DNA from: an uncultured Eubacteriales bacterium
GTDB lineage: Bacteria > Bacillota > Clostridia > Oscillospirales > Acutalibacteraceae
NCBI GenBank assembly: GCA_934476545.1
Contig: CAKSOB010000014.1
Location: 1 to 23,090 of the forward strand
Length of the DNA stretch: 23,090 nt
Direction: 5' to 3'
The notes beneath the pieces were generated by a model. That model had not been told where the DNA came from. It saw only the letters and a list, made by a program, of their open reading frames with translations, and made no database searches. Position numbers and translations under genes: made by a program. This document shows, one piece after another, positions 7,225-13,743 of this stretch. Numbering within the stretch: the stretch's first letter is position 1; each line of letters begins with the position of its first letter.

Positions 7225-7902
7225 ATGGAGCAAATTTATCCTGCACTGCGAAAATGTGGGTATTTTGATCAGATTCCCGAAGAAAAATATCCCAATGTGC
7301 TGCGCTGTTTACAGGCCAGTCGAAAACGATTTCAAAAAGAGGAATCCATTTTGAACGTAGGCGATTGCAGTCAGATGACCGGTGTTGTAATTTCCGGTGT
7401 GGCAGAAGTAGCCTTTTATGACGAAAACGGCAACCAGATCAATGTAAACCATCTGACTTCCGGTGAGGTGTTCGGCGTAGAACTGGCTTGTTCCGATTTG
7501 GCAGCCAGTCCGGTGCAACTGCGGGCAATTACAGATTGCGAAGTTTTGCTGCTGAATATGGATTCCTTATTTGATAAAATGGAGAAACCATGTCCGTATA
7601 AAATGCGAGTTGCCACCAATTTGCTTCGAATTTTCGCAAGACAGACTATGTTTTTAAACCTGAAGCTGCGGATTATGGGACAAAAACGCTTGCGGGATAA
7701 ATTAAAAGTTTATCTGCAAAGTCAGCGTCCTCAAATAGACGGAACCATTGTACTGCCATATAATCGAAACGAGCTGGCAAACTTTTTATATGTAGACCGC
7801 AGCGCCCTGTCCAGAGAGCTGAGCCGAATGCAGCAGGAAGGAATTTTAACGTATCAGGGAAGTGTATTTCACATTTTAGATCGTAGTTTTTTACAGAATT
7901 AA
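7225..7902 (+). CDS. Crp/Fnr family transcriptional regulator
   Basis: 225 residues. An N-terminal cyclic-nucleotide-binding-type beta barrel (about 20-120) is joined by a long dimer helix to a winged helix-turn-helix (about 150-220). The recognition helix is DRSALSRELSRM (191-202), a form common in clostridial members. The pocket region GEVFGVELACSDLAASPVQLR lacks the Arg-Ser/Thr pair that holds cAMP in Crp, so cAMP is unlikely to be the effector. The FNR-type N-terminal cysteine cluster is also absent, although six cysteines are scattered in the sensor half. ATG 7225 is the only start that fits, with a modest GGAAAG just before it. The gene is divergent from the activase and directly upstream of the ABC genes; both promoters carry box A. 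Confidence 0.92.
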   Translation: MEQIYPALRKCGYFDQIPEEKYPNVLRCLQASRKRFQKEESILNVGDCSQMTGVVISGVAEVAFYDENGNQINVNHLTSGEVFGVELACSDLAASPVQLRAITDCEVLLLNMDSLFDKMEKPCPYKMRVATNLLRIFARQTMFLNLKLRIMGQKRLRDKLKVYLQSQRPQIDGTIVLPYNRNELANFLYVDRSALSRELSRMQQEGILTYQGSVFHILDRSFLQN

Positions 7903-7911
7903 CGCATTTCT

Positions 7912-7925
7912 GTTGCCACAGCAAC
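7912..7925. promoter_or_regulatory. Crp/Fnr-type palindrome box A, copy 2
   Basis: GTTGC-CACA-GCAAC with perfect 5-bp arms. Its reverse complement, GTTGCTGTGGCAAC, differs from copy 1 (GTTGCTATGGCAAC) at one base of 14, so even the non-symmetric centre is conserved. It is centred 41.5 bases upstream of the predicted ABC start and begins 9 bases after the crp stop codon. Confidence 0.7.
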
Positions 7926-7953
7926 GGACAAGCGATCGAAAATCCCGTATAAT
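7925..7953 (+). promoter_or_regulatory. Probable activator-dependent promoter of the ABC-cupin genes
   Basis: CGGACA (7925-7930, 4/6), a 17-base spacer and a perfect TATAAT (7948-7953); start near 7960. The -35 touches the end of box A, as expected for a class II activator site. No terminator separates crp from this promoter, so some readthrough is possible. Confidence 0.65.
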
Positions 7954-7963
7954 TGCGCCATAG

Positions 7964-7979
7964 GTTAGCTTAAGCTAAC
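7964..7979. promoter_or_regulatory. Palindromic operator-like box B, copy 2
   Basis: GTTAGCTTAAGCTAAC is a perfect 16-base palindrome at about +5 to +20 of the predicted ABC transcript. It starts exactly 10 bases after the TATAAT. It could be a repressor operator or, as RNA, a 6-bp hairpin with a UUAA loop in the leader. Copy 1 has the same relation to the activase promoter. Confidence 0.7.
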
Positions 7980-8018
7980 TTGTGGCGATTTTTTATTGTA
8001 AAGAGGAGGATTTGTATT

Positions 8019-9032
8019 ATGAAGAAAAAATTGCTTGTAACCATAACGATGCTTACCGTAGCGCTGATGACGCTGGCTGCATTCACCGGATGCGACAGCA
8101 CCGAGACCGATGCGGAATCTTCATCCGCTGCGCCGGCTGTGACAGAAACCACAACCATCACCTTAGGGGTTCCTACCGCACCGCCAACATTGCCGATTTT
8201 GCACATGATGGAAGAAAAAATGTTGGGTGAAAACGTGAAGATTGATCTGGATGTTTGGAATGCACCGGAGCAGTTGATTGCAATGGTGCAGGATCAAAAG
8301 CATGATATGTTTGCTTTCCCGCTGACTGTTGTGGCAAAGCTCAGCAACTCCGGTATGGATGTTCGTTTGATGAACGTAAACACATGGGGTGTTACTTACT
8401 TTATGACAACCGATCCGGACTTTAAAACATGGAGCGACCTGAAGGGTAAGACCGTTTATGTACCGCTGCAATCTTCTCCGCCGGATGCGCTGACCCAGTA
8501 TTTTCTGAATGAGGCAGGCTTGAAGGTTGGCAAGGACGTAGAAATCGTATATGCAAGCACCGCAGAAGTTTCTCAGCTGTTGGCTTCCGGAAAAGCAGAG
8601 TATGCAACTTTGATTGAGCCACAGGTAACCGCTGCGATGAGCCAGAACAGCAACGTGCGTCGTGCGCTCAGCTTTGAAGAGGAGTGGAAGCGTGTAACCA
8701 ACACCGACACCATGATTCCAAACGCAGGCTTTGGTACGACCCAGTCCTTTATCAATGAGCATCCGGAGTTGGTAGAGCAGTTCCAAACCGCTTATGCAGA
8801 GAGCGTACAGTGGGTGCTGGATAACCCGGCAGAAGCTGCGCAGTTGGCTGAAAAGTATCTGGGCATGAAGGCTGCTGTGGTAGAGAAGGCAATTCCGAAC
8901 ATGGGTCTGACCTTTAAATCCGCAGAGGATGCAAAGTCCGAGTTGGATACCTTCTATCAATTGCTCAATGATTTTAATGCAAAGATGATCGGCGGAAAGC
9001 TGCCGGATGACGCCATGTATTATCATGGCTAA
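8019..9032 (+). CDS. ABC transporter substrate-binding lipoprotein, NitT/TauT type
   Basis: 337 residues. A lipoprotein signal peptide (MKKKLLVTITMLTVALMTLAAFTGC) has the acylated cysteine at position 25, followed by an acidic, Ser/Ala-rich linker. The mature part has the NMT1/THI5-like, type II periplasmic fold pattern of the nitrate/sulfonate/thiamine-precursor group: ITLGVPTAPPTLPILHMM near the start, then DLKGKTVYVP, a TAEVSQLLASGKAEYATL segment and IEPQVTAA. The sequence does not reveal the ligand. GAGGAGGA sits 8 bases before the ATG. It is the first gene of a transporter operon, and its start codon lies 59 bases after the predicted transcription start. The stop overlaps the permease gene. 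Confidence 0.9.
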   Translation: MKKKLLVTITMLTVALMTLAAFTGCDSTETDAESSSAAPAVTETTTITLGVPTAPPTLPILHMMEEKMLGENVKIDLDVWNAPEQLIAMVQDQKHDMFAFPLTVVAKLSNSGMDVRLMNVNTWGVTYFMTTDPDFKTWSDLKGKTVYVPLQSSPPDALTQYFLNEAGLKVGKDVEIVYASTAEVSQLLASGKAEYATLIEPQVTAAMSQNSNVRRALSFEEEWKRVTNTDTMIPNAGFGTTQSFINEHPELVEQFQTAYAESVQWVLDNPAEAAQLAEKYLGMKAAVVEKAIPNMGLTFKSAEDAKSELDTFYQLLNDFNAKMIGGKLPDDAMYYHG

Positions 9033-9804
9033 TTCCGCAACTAAGCAAGGCGGCAAGAAAAAGATCCTAAAGCGATTGCTTCTGCAACTGATCGGTGTCT
9101 TGATTTTACTGGGATTGTGGCAGTTTAGCACCTTGTTCTTTTCTCCGATGGTGGTGCCGCCCATTCAAACGGTTGCGGTTCGACTGGTAGAGATTGTAGG
9201 AGATTCCACCTTTTTCCCCACAGTTCTCACAACGCTGCTGCGGCTATTGGCAGGATTGGCGATTGGAATCGGAATCGGTTTACTGATGGGCTTACTGTTT
9301 GGGTTGTGTAAACCGGTGGAAAATTTATTCTCTCCGGTCATTCGAGTGCTGCAATCGGTGCCGCCGGTGTGTTGGGTGGTACTGGCATTAGTTTGGTTTG
9401 GCTTTAACGGAAAGCCCTGCGTGTTTATTGTAGCGACTGCAACCATTCCTACCGTTGTAATCAACCTGTGTAACGGTGTTCGCAATATTGATCCGGACTT
9501 GCTGGAAATGGCAAAGCTGTACCGATTTTCTCGTTGGAAGGTATTTCGTCATGTGATTTTTCCTTCTGTCAGACCGTATTTTCGTTCGGCGCTGGAGATT
9601 GTCATTGGCGGAAGCTGGAAGCTGGTCGTAATGGGTGAAGTTTTGACAACCAGCAGCGGAATCGGTGGGATGATCACTACTGCTCGGCTCAATATTGAAC
9701 CGGATGCCATTATTGCTTGGGCACTGCTGTTGGTGATATTTTGCTACGTCACCCAAAAGCTGATTCAACTGATTTTATTTCACAGGAGGTTTGGGATATG
9801 TTAA
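9007..9804 (+). CDS. ABC transporter permease, NitT/TauT (SsuC/TauC-like)
   Basis: 265 residues with about six predicted membrane helices. The cytoplasmic coupling loop DPDLLEMAKLYRFSRWKVFRHVIFPS matches the BPD_transp_1 EAA region, although the usual EAA-G is degenerate (EMAKLY). The fold continues with VIGGSWKLVVMGEV and SGIGGMI, typical of SsuC/TauC relatives. The permease passes the lipoprotein's ligand across the membrane using the ATPase encoded next. Two starts are possible. ATG 9007 has GGAAAG upstream and overlaps the previous gene by 26 bases. ATG 9025 (MANSATKQGG) overlaps by 8 but has no clear ribosome site. The 3' end overlaps the ATPase gene by 7 bases, so the three genes are tightly coupled. 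Confidence 0.9.
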   Translation: MTPCIIMANSATKQGGKKKILKRLLLQLIGVLILLGLWQFSTLFFSPMVVPPIQTVAVRLVEIVGDSTFFPTVLTTLLRLLAGLAIGIGIGLLMGLLFGLCKPVENLFSPVIRVLQSVPPVCWVVLALVWFGFNGKPCVFIVATATIPTVVINLCNGVRNIDPDLLEMAKLYRFSRWKVFRHVIFPSVRPYFRSALEIVIGGSWKLVVMGEVLTTSSGIGGMITTARLNIEPDAIIAWALLLVIFCYVTQKLIQLILFHRRFGIC

Positions 9805-10499
9805 CGATCGACCGTGTGTGCAAGTCTTTTGGCAGTCTGTCGGTGCTGAAGGATGTAAGCCTGACGGTAGGAGATGGGGAGATCGTCGCATTGATTGGAC
9901 CTTCCGGCTGCGGAAAAACAACGCTGTTGGATATTATTTCAGGGCTTTCTCAGCCGGACAGCGGAACCGTAACCGGCGGAGAGAACATCAGCTATATGTT
10001 CCAAAGCGCAAGACTGCTTCCGTGGAGAACGGTGTATCAAAATATCCGTTTGGTGCGGGAGGATGTTTCGCCGGAAGAAATCCATGAGTTGATTAAAGCG
10101 GTTGGGTTGGAGGGATTTGCAAATTATTATCCCGATCAGCTTTCCGGCGGTATGGCAAAGCGGTGCGCCTTGGCACGGGCGTTTCATTACCAAGGAACGC
10201 ACCTGCTAATGGATGAACCCTTTCAGGGATTGGACTACGGAATCCGGATGGAGATGATTGCCATGCTGCTTTCCGTTTGGAAAAAGCATCGGCAGGGCAT
10301 TCTCTTTGTGACCCATGAAATTGACGAGGCGCTGACAGTAGCATCTAAAATTGTGCTGCTGCGTGCCAGACCCATGACCATTCGGGATGTCATTTCCTTG
10401 CCCGGGAAAGAGGGACGAGATCCTTCTTCGCCGGAGTTAACAGCGGTTCGACAGGAAATTATTCATGCAATTACAGAAAAAATACCGGGAATTTCTTAA
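9798..10499 (+). CDS. ABC transporter ATP-binding protein, NitT/TauT type
   Basis: 233 residues containing every motif of an active ABC ATPase. Walker A is GPSGCGKTT (34-42), the Q-loop has Gln69 (YMFQSARLLPW), the signature is LSGGM (115-119), Walker B is LLMDEP (136-141) and the H-loop has His173 (FVTHEIDEA). The signature is LSGGMAKR where the SsuB/TauB group usually has LSGGMRQR, a small divergence. ATG 9798 is chosen because AGGAGG lies 8 bases upstream and this starts the domain at MLTIDRVCKSFG; longer frames run back into the permease gene. It drives import of the unknown ligand with the two preceding genes. Confidence 0.93.
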   Translation: MLTIDRVCKSFGSLSVLKDVSLTVGDGEIVALIGPSGCGKTTLLDIISGLSQPDSGTVTGGENISYMFQSARLLPWRTVYQNIRLVREDVSPEEIHELIKAVGLEGFANYYPDQLSGGMAKRCALARAFHYQGTHLLMDEPFQGLDYGIRMEMIAMLLSVWKKHRQGILFVTHEIDEALTVASKIVLLRARPMTIRDVISLPGKEGRDPSSPELTAVRQEIIHAITEKIPGIS

Positions 10500-10551
10500 G
10501 AAAGCATGGTGTTTTGGAAAGACTAAAATGATGTGATAGGAGGCGTAACAC

Positions 10552-10881
10552 ATGAATTATTTGCGGAATTTGCCCACAGAGCAAGCAGAAGCTCTCGCAT
10601 CATTGGTTCCGGTTCAACCGGGACGAGTGGTCAGCATGGCGCTCTCTAAGAGCGAACATTGTCAAATGGTGCTGCTGTCCTTTGGCGCAGGCGAAAGCGT
10701 CAGCGAAGAATCTTATTTTGGCGATATGTTTTACTACGTGCTGTCCGGAAGTATGCGACTGGAGCTGCCGGACAGCCAGCAGACTTTATCTGCCGGAGAG
10801 TGCATTTCTGTGCCGGCGCACACACTGCACGCCATCGGTGGCGGAAGTGCCTTTCAATTATTACAAATTACCGTACAATAA
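10552..10881 (+). CDS. Small cupin-fold protein with degenerate metal site
   Basis: 109 residues, a single cupin barrel. Motif 1 (GAGESVSEESYFGDMFYYVLSG) has lost the histidines that normally bind metal. Motif 2 (GECISVPAHTLHAI) keeps the proline and one histidine. Metal catalysis is therefore unlikely, and a ligand-binding or structural role is more plausible. AGGAGG lies 8 bases before the ATG. It follows the ATPase gene by 52 bases with no terminator and precedes a second cupin by 18 bases, so it probably belongs to the transporter transcript. The two cupins are recognisable paralogues (both have VVS[ML]..[LA] early and GD..[VY].[VL]L.G in the middle). Function unknown. Confidence 0.82.
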   Translation: MNYLRNLPTEQAEALASLVPVQPGRVVSMALSKSEHCQMVLLSFGAGESVSEESYFGDMFYYVLSGSMRLELPDSQQTLSAGECISVPAHTLHAIGGGSAFQLLQITVQ

Positions 10882-10899
10882 ACTTGGAGGAAAATGAAA

Positions 10900-11238
10900 A
10901 TGGAGCAACTGATTAAGAATTTGGATCATGCAACGGTACTGCCCCTAGCAGAGCAGGTAACTTACGAGGCAGGCAAGGTTGTCAGCCTGACCTTGGCACA
11001 GCGTCCCGGCGTTGGTATGACCCTGTTTGCATTTGATGCAGGCGAGGGTGTAAGCACCCATGCAGCCCCGGGCGATGCGCTGGTATTCGTGTTAGAGGGT
11101 GAAGCAGAGATCACAATTGATGGCACACCGCACACTGTAACCGGCGGTAATGCAATCGTTATGCCGGCAGGCATCCCTCATGCAGTCAAGGCGATCAAGC
11201 CGTTTAAAATGCTCTTGACAGTGGTAAAGCAGGGCTAA
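10900..11238 (+). CDS. Small cupin domain protein
   Basis: 112 residues, a single cupin_2 barrel. Motif 1 (GEGVSTHAAPGDALVFVLEG) keeps one histidine, with Asp where the motif glutamate often sits. Motif 2 (GNAIVMPAGIPHAV) is a good G-x5-P-x-G-x2-H match. It is better conserved than the preceding paralogue and could still bind a metal ion. The upstream GGAGG lies 9 bases before ATG 10900 but only 3 before ATG 10894, so the later ATG is preferred. It is the last gene of the transporter unit, ending just before a terminator. Codons such as ACC, CTG and GGC are frequent, which suggests good expression. Substrate unknown. Confidence 0.85.
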   Translation: MEQLIKNLDHATVLPLAEQVTYEAGKVVSLTLAQRPGVGMTLFAFDAGEGVSTHAAPGDALVFVLEGEAEITIDGTPHTVTGGNAIVMPAGIPHAVKAIKPFKMLLTVVKQG

Positions 11239-11255
11239 GCTGTAATGATTTTAAG

Positions 11256-11290
11256 AAAGACGCATTCCGAAAGCCGGAGGCGTCTTTTTT
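11256..11290 (+). terminator. Intrinsic terminator after the cupin genes
   Basis: AAAGACGC pairs with GCGTCTTT, and an inner TCCG/CGGA helix lies across a small internal loop. Six T end the element. It closes the ABC-cupin transcription unit. Confidence 0.8.
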
Positions 11291-11307
11291 GATTCCGGGA
11301 GATGGAA

Positions 11308-11337
11308 TTGACAACGGAAACCTCTCGTTGTTATAAT
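11308..11337 (+). promoter_or_regulatory. Sigma-A promoter of yqeG-pepP
   Basis: TTGACA (11308-11313), an 18-base spacer and TATAAT (11332-11337). Both hexamers are perfect. The start is near 11344, about 54 bases before the yqeG ATG. Confidence 0.85.
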
Positions 11338-11397
11338 ACATAGTTAGAAAGATTCCGCAAAAAAATAGAAAAGAATTATTGAAAAGGGGGTACACGG

Positions 11398-11925
11398 ATG
11401 GCACTGCGACTGCCTACGGCTGCTGCCAAGGGACTGTTGGAGATTACACCATCCTTTCTGCGAACATTGGGTGTGAAAGCCATTTTGTTGGATGTGGACA
11501 ATACCCTGTCCCACCACGGCTCCCAAACACCGTTTGACGGCAGCATTGAATGGGTACGACAAATGGAACAGGAGGGGTTTTCTCTCATCATTGTTTCCAA
11601 TAATACCAAAGAACGAATTACGCCCTTTGCAGCGCAGTTTGGGCTACCCTTTATTTGGAGAGCCTGCAAGCCGATTCCCATCGGGTATCAAAAGGCTGCC
11701 AAGCAGTTGGGGGTACGGTGCAGCGAAGCTGTAATTGTAGGCGACCAAGTGTTTACCGACATCATCGGTGCCAATCTTATTGGAATGCGTTCGATTTTGC
11801 TGGAACCGGCAGAAGAGGAGCATGGATGGAGTTTCCGTGTTCGCCGAAAGTTAGAAGTTTCTGTACGAAATAAGGTGAAGAAAAAAGGATTGTATCTTCC
11901 GGATGTCGAGAAAAAGGGGCGTTAA
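11398..11925 (+). CDS. yqeG: YqeG family HAD IIIA-type phosphatase
   Basis: 175 residues with all HAD motifs. Motif I is DVDNTL, with nucleophile D32 and acid D34; motif II is SNN (67-69); motif III lysine is K91 in CKPIP; motif IV is GDQVFTD (115-121). This is the YqeG pattern, related to yeast GEP4 and plant PgpP phosphatidylglycerophosphate phosphatases, so a role in phosphatidylglycerol synthesis is plausible but unproven. The C-terminus is very basic (RRKLEVSVRNKVKKKG), fitting contact with acidic lipid. Start ATG 11398 has AGGGGG 7 bases upstream. The next gene begins 2 bases after the stop, so the two form an operon. Confidence 0.9.
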   Translation: MALRLPTAAAKGLLEITPSFLRTLGVKAILLDVDNTLSHHGSQTPFDGSIEWVRQMEQEGFSLIIVSNNTKERITPFAAQFGLPFIWRACKPIPIGYQKAAKQLGVRCSEAVIVGDQVFTDIIGANLIGMRSILLEPAEEEHGWSFRVRRKLEVSVRNKVKKKGLYLPDVEKKGR

Positions 11926-11927
11926 TC

Positions 11928-13013
11928 ATGAAAACAAACTTGGAACGATTACAAGAAGCATTATTTATAGAGGGAGATTCCGGCGCAGACGGTGCATTGC
12001 TTACCTCTGAGCCGAATTGTCGGTATCTTACCGGATTTCCTTGTTCTTCCCGCACCATATTGGTGACAAAAGAGGAGGTTTATTTTCTCACGGATTTCCG
12101 TTATGGAGAAGCAGCCAGAAAGAAGATTCAAGGCTGTGTGATTGTGGAGTATCGGGACGCACGCCGCTCATTGGAAGAGCTCCTGCGCCGTCACAATATC
12201 AAAACACTCCTGTTGGAGTATGACAACCTGAGCTACGGAGAGTCGGAAAAGTATCGGTCGATTTGCGAGGGCTTGGGCGTAGAACCTGTTTTGGATCGCA
12301 CATTGGATACCGTTCTTCGCACCCTGCGTGCAGTGAAGCAGCCGTGGGAGATTGAGCGCTTGAAGGCTTCTCAAGCCATTACCGACGCAGCGTTTACCCA
12401 CATTCTTCCTTATTTAAAGGAAGGCGCTACCGAACGGGAAATTGCACTGGAAATCGAATTTTTTATGAAGAAAAACGGGGCAGAGGACATTGCCTTTGAT
12501 TTGATTGTTGTATCCGGAGAAAACGGCTCACAGTGCCACGGCGTACCGGGACAGCGTACGCTGCGAAAGGGCGATTTTATCACCATGGACACCGGTGCTG
12601 TTTTGGACGGATACCATTCCGATATGACCCGTACGGTGGCATTGGGATTTGTTACGGAGGAACAGCGGGATGTTTACGAAACGGTGCTGAAAGCGCAAAC
12701 TTCTGCGGCAGAAGCGGTTCGTCCGAATATTCCTTGTCGGATGGTGGACTGGGTAGCACGAAGCATCATTGATGAGAAGTACAGCGGTACTTTTGGGCAT
12801 TCTACCGGACACAGCGTTGGCATTGAGATTCATGAGTGGCCTGCCTTTTCGCCTTCTTGCGAAACACTGACCGAACCGGGCATGGTCATCACCGTAGAGC
12901 CGGGCATTTATTTGGAAGGCAAATTCGGCGTTCGCATTGAAGATATGGTATTGGTAACGGAAACCGGTCATGAGAATCTGACCCACTCCCCAAAGGAATT
13001 GATGATTCTGTAA
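11928..13013 (+). CDS. Xaa-Pro aminopeptidase, M24B family
   Basis: 361 residues: an N-terminal creatinase-like domain (about 1-130) and a C-terminal pita-bread metallopeptidase domain. The five metal ligands are present: D221 (MDTGAVLDGYH), D232 (HSDMTRT), H295 (GHSVG), E324 (VEPGIY) and E338 (RIEDM). The enzyme releases N-terminal residues preceding proline using two metal ions, usually Mn or Co, in the cytosol. The length matches the YqhT/PepQ-like group of Firmicutes. It is coupled to yqeG (2-base gap) and lies directly before efp, the conserved clostridial order. The upstream ribosome site is AAAAGGGGCG within the end of yqeG. Confidence 0.93.
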   Translation: MKTNLERLQEALFIEGDSGADGALLTSEPNCRYLTGFPCSSRTILVTKEEVYFLTDFRYGEAARKKIQGCVIVEYRDARRSLEELLRRHNIKTLLLEYDNLSYGESEKYRSICEGLGVEPVLDRTLDTVLRTLRAVKQPWEIERLKASQAITDAAFTHILPYLKEGATEREIALEIEFFMKKNGAEDIAFDLIVVSGENGSQCHGVPGQRTLRKGDFITMDTGAVLDGYHSDMTRTVALGFVTEEQRDVYETVLKAQTSAAEAVRPNIPCRMVDWVARSIIDEKYSGTFGHSTGHSVGIEIHEWPAFSPSCETLTEPGMVITVEPGIYLEGKFGVRIEDMVLVTETGHENLTHSPKELMIL

Positions 13014-13075
13014 GGGATTCTTCCGAGGAATTTGTAAATTTCCGCAAGTCTTTTTGATTATTTCGCATATTTTCC

Positions 13076-13104
13076 TTGAAAAAAATAGGGAAATGCGATA
13101 AACT
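13076..13104 (+). promoter_or_regulatory. Possible promoter of efp
   Basis: TTGAAA (13076-13081), 17 bases, then TAAACT (13099-13104). Alternative -10 sequences TATACT (13105-13110) and TATACT again a few bases later lie close by, so the exact start is unclear. Confidence 0.4.
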
Positions 13105-13137
13105 TATACTGTATACTATAAATTGGAGGACAAACTT

Positions 13138-13695
13138 ATGATTACTGCTGGCGATTTCAGAAATGGCGTCACCTTTGAGATGGATGGAAACGTGGTTTCC
13201 ATCGTTGAATTCCAACACGTTAAGCCGGGTAAGGGCGCAGCTTTCGTTCGCACAAAGATCCGCAACGTGATCACCGGTGCCGTAACAGAAAAAACCTTTA
13301 ACCCAAATGACAAATATCCGACCGCTTTCATCGAGAGAAGAGATATGGAGTACCTGTACAGCGACGGCGATCTGTACTACTTCATGGATTGCGAGTCCTA
13401 TGAGCAGCTCCCAATCAACCAGTCTATTCTGGGCGACAACTTTAAGTTCGTAAAAGAGAACATGGTTTGCAAAGTGCTGTCTTACAAGGGCAACGTATTT
13501 GGCGTAGAGCCACCGAACTTTGTTGAGCTGCAGGTTACTAAGACCGATCCGGGCTTCAAGGGCGATACTGCTACCAACGTAACAAAGCCTGCAACACTGG
13601 AAACCGGCGCAGAAGTTAAGGTTCCGCTGTTCATCGACGAAGGCGAAATGATTCGTATTGATACCCGTACAGGAGAATACATGGAGCGTGCATAA
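13138..13695 (+). CDS. efp: Translation elongation factor P
   Basis: 185 residues with the three beta-barrel domains of EF-P: N-terminal KOW-like (MITAGDFRNGVTFEMDG), middle OB, and a C-terminal OB containing the family signature GFKGDTATNVTKPATLETG. EF-P binds the ribosomal E site and relieves stalls at polyproline. The tip loop HVKPGKGAAF places Lys32 where EF-P is modified; in Bacillus this lysine carries 5-aminopentanol. No EpmA/EpmB genes are present nearby. The start is ATG 13138, with GGAGG 8 bases upstream; a TTG at 13123 lies before the ribosome site and is rejected. Codon use is strongly biased, as expected for a highly expressed gene. Confidence 0.97.
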   Translation: MITAGDFRNGVTFEMDGNVVSIVEFQHVKPGKGAAFVRTKIRNVITGAVTEKTFNPNDKYPTAFIERRDMEYLYSDGDLYYFMDCESYEQLPINQSILGDNFKFVKENMVCKVLSYKGNVFGVEPPNFVELQVTKTDPGFKGDTATNVTKPATLETGAEVKVPLFIDEGEMIRIDTRTGEYMERA

Positions 13696-13743
13696 TTTGC
13701 CCGTTTCTTTCCAATCCTATTGACAAATAAAGGAGGCGTTCCT

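Noticed and set aside
7912..7930. Hairpin after crp considered as its terminator
   Set aside because: A 5-bp stem without a following T run. Its near-identity to the palindrome at 7200-7217 and its place at -41.5 of a promoter fit a protein-binding site better.
8163..9164. 333-codon open frame on the minus strand opposite the substrate-binding protein gene
   Set aside because: It lies entirely over a well-supported lipoprotein gene with signal peptide and operon context. Its translation is Cys/His/Arg-rich, as expected of an antisense shadow, and it has no ribosome site or family pattern.
13021..13060. Imperfect inverted repeat GGAATTT-GTA-AATTTCC after the Xaa-Pro peptidase gene
   Set aside because: It has an internal mismatch and a weak AT stem, and the following T-rich stretch is not adjacent, so it is not a convincing terminator.
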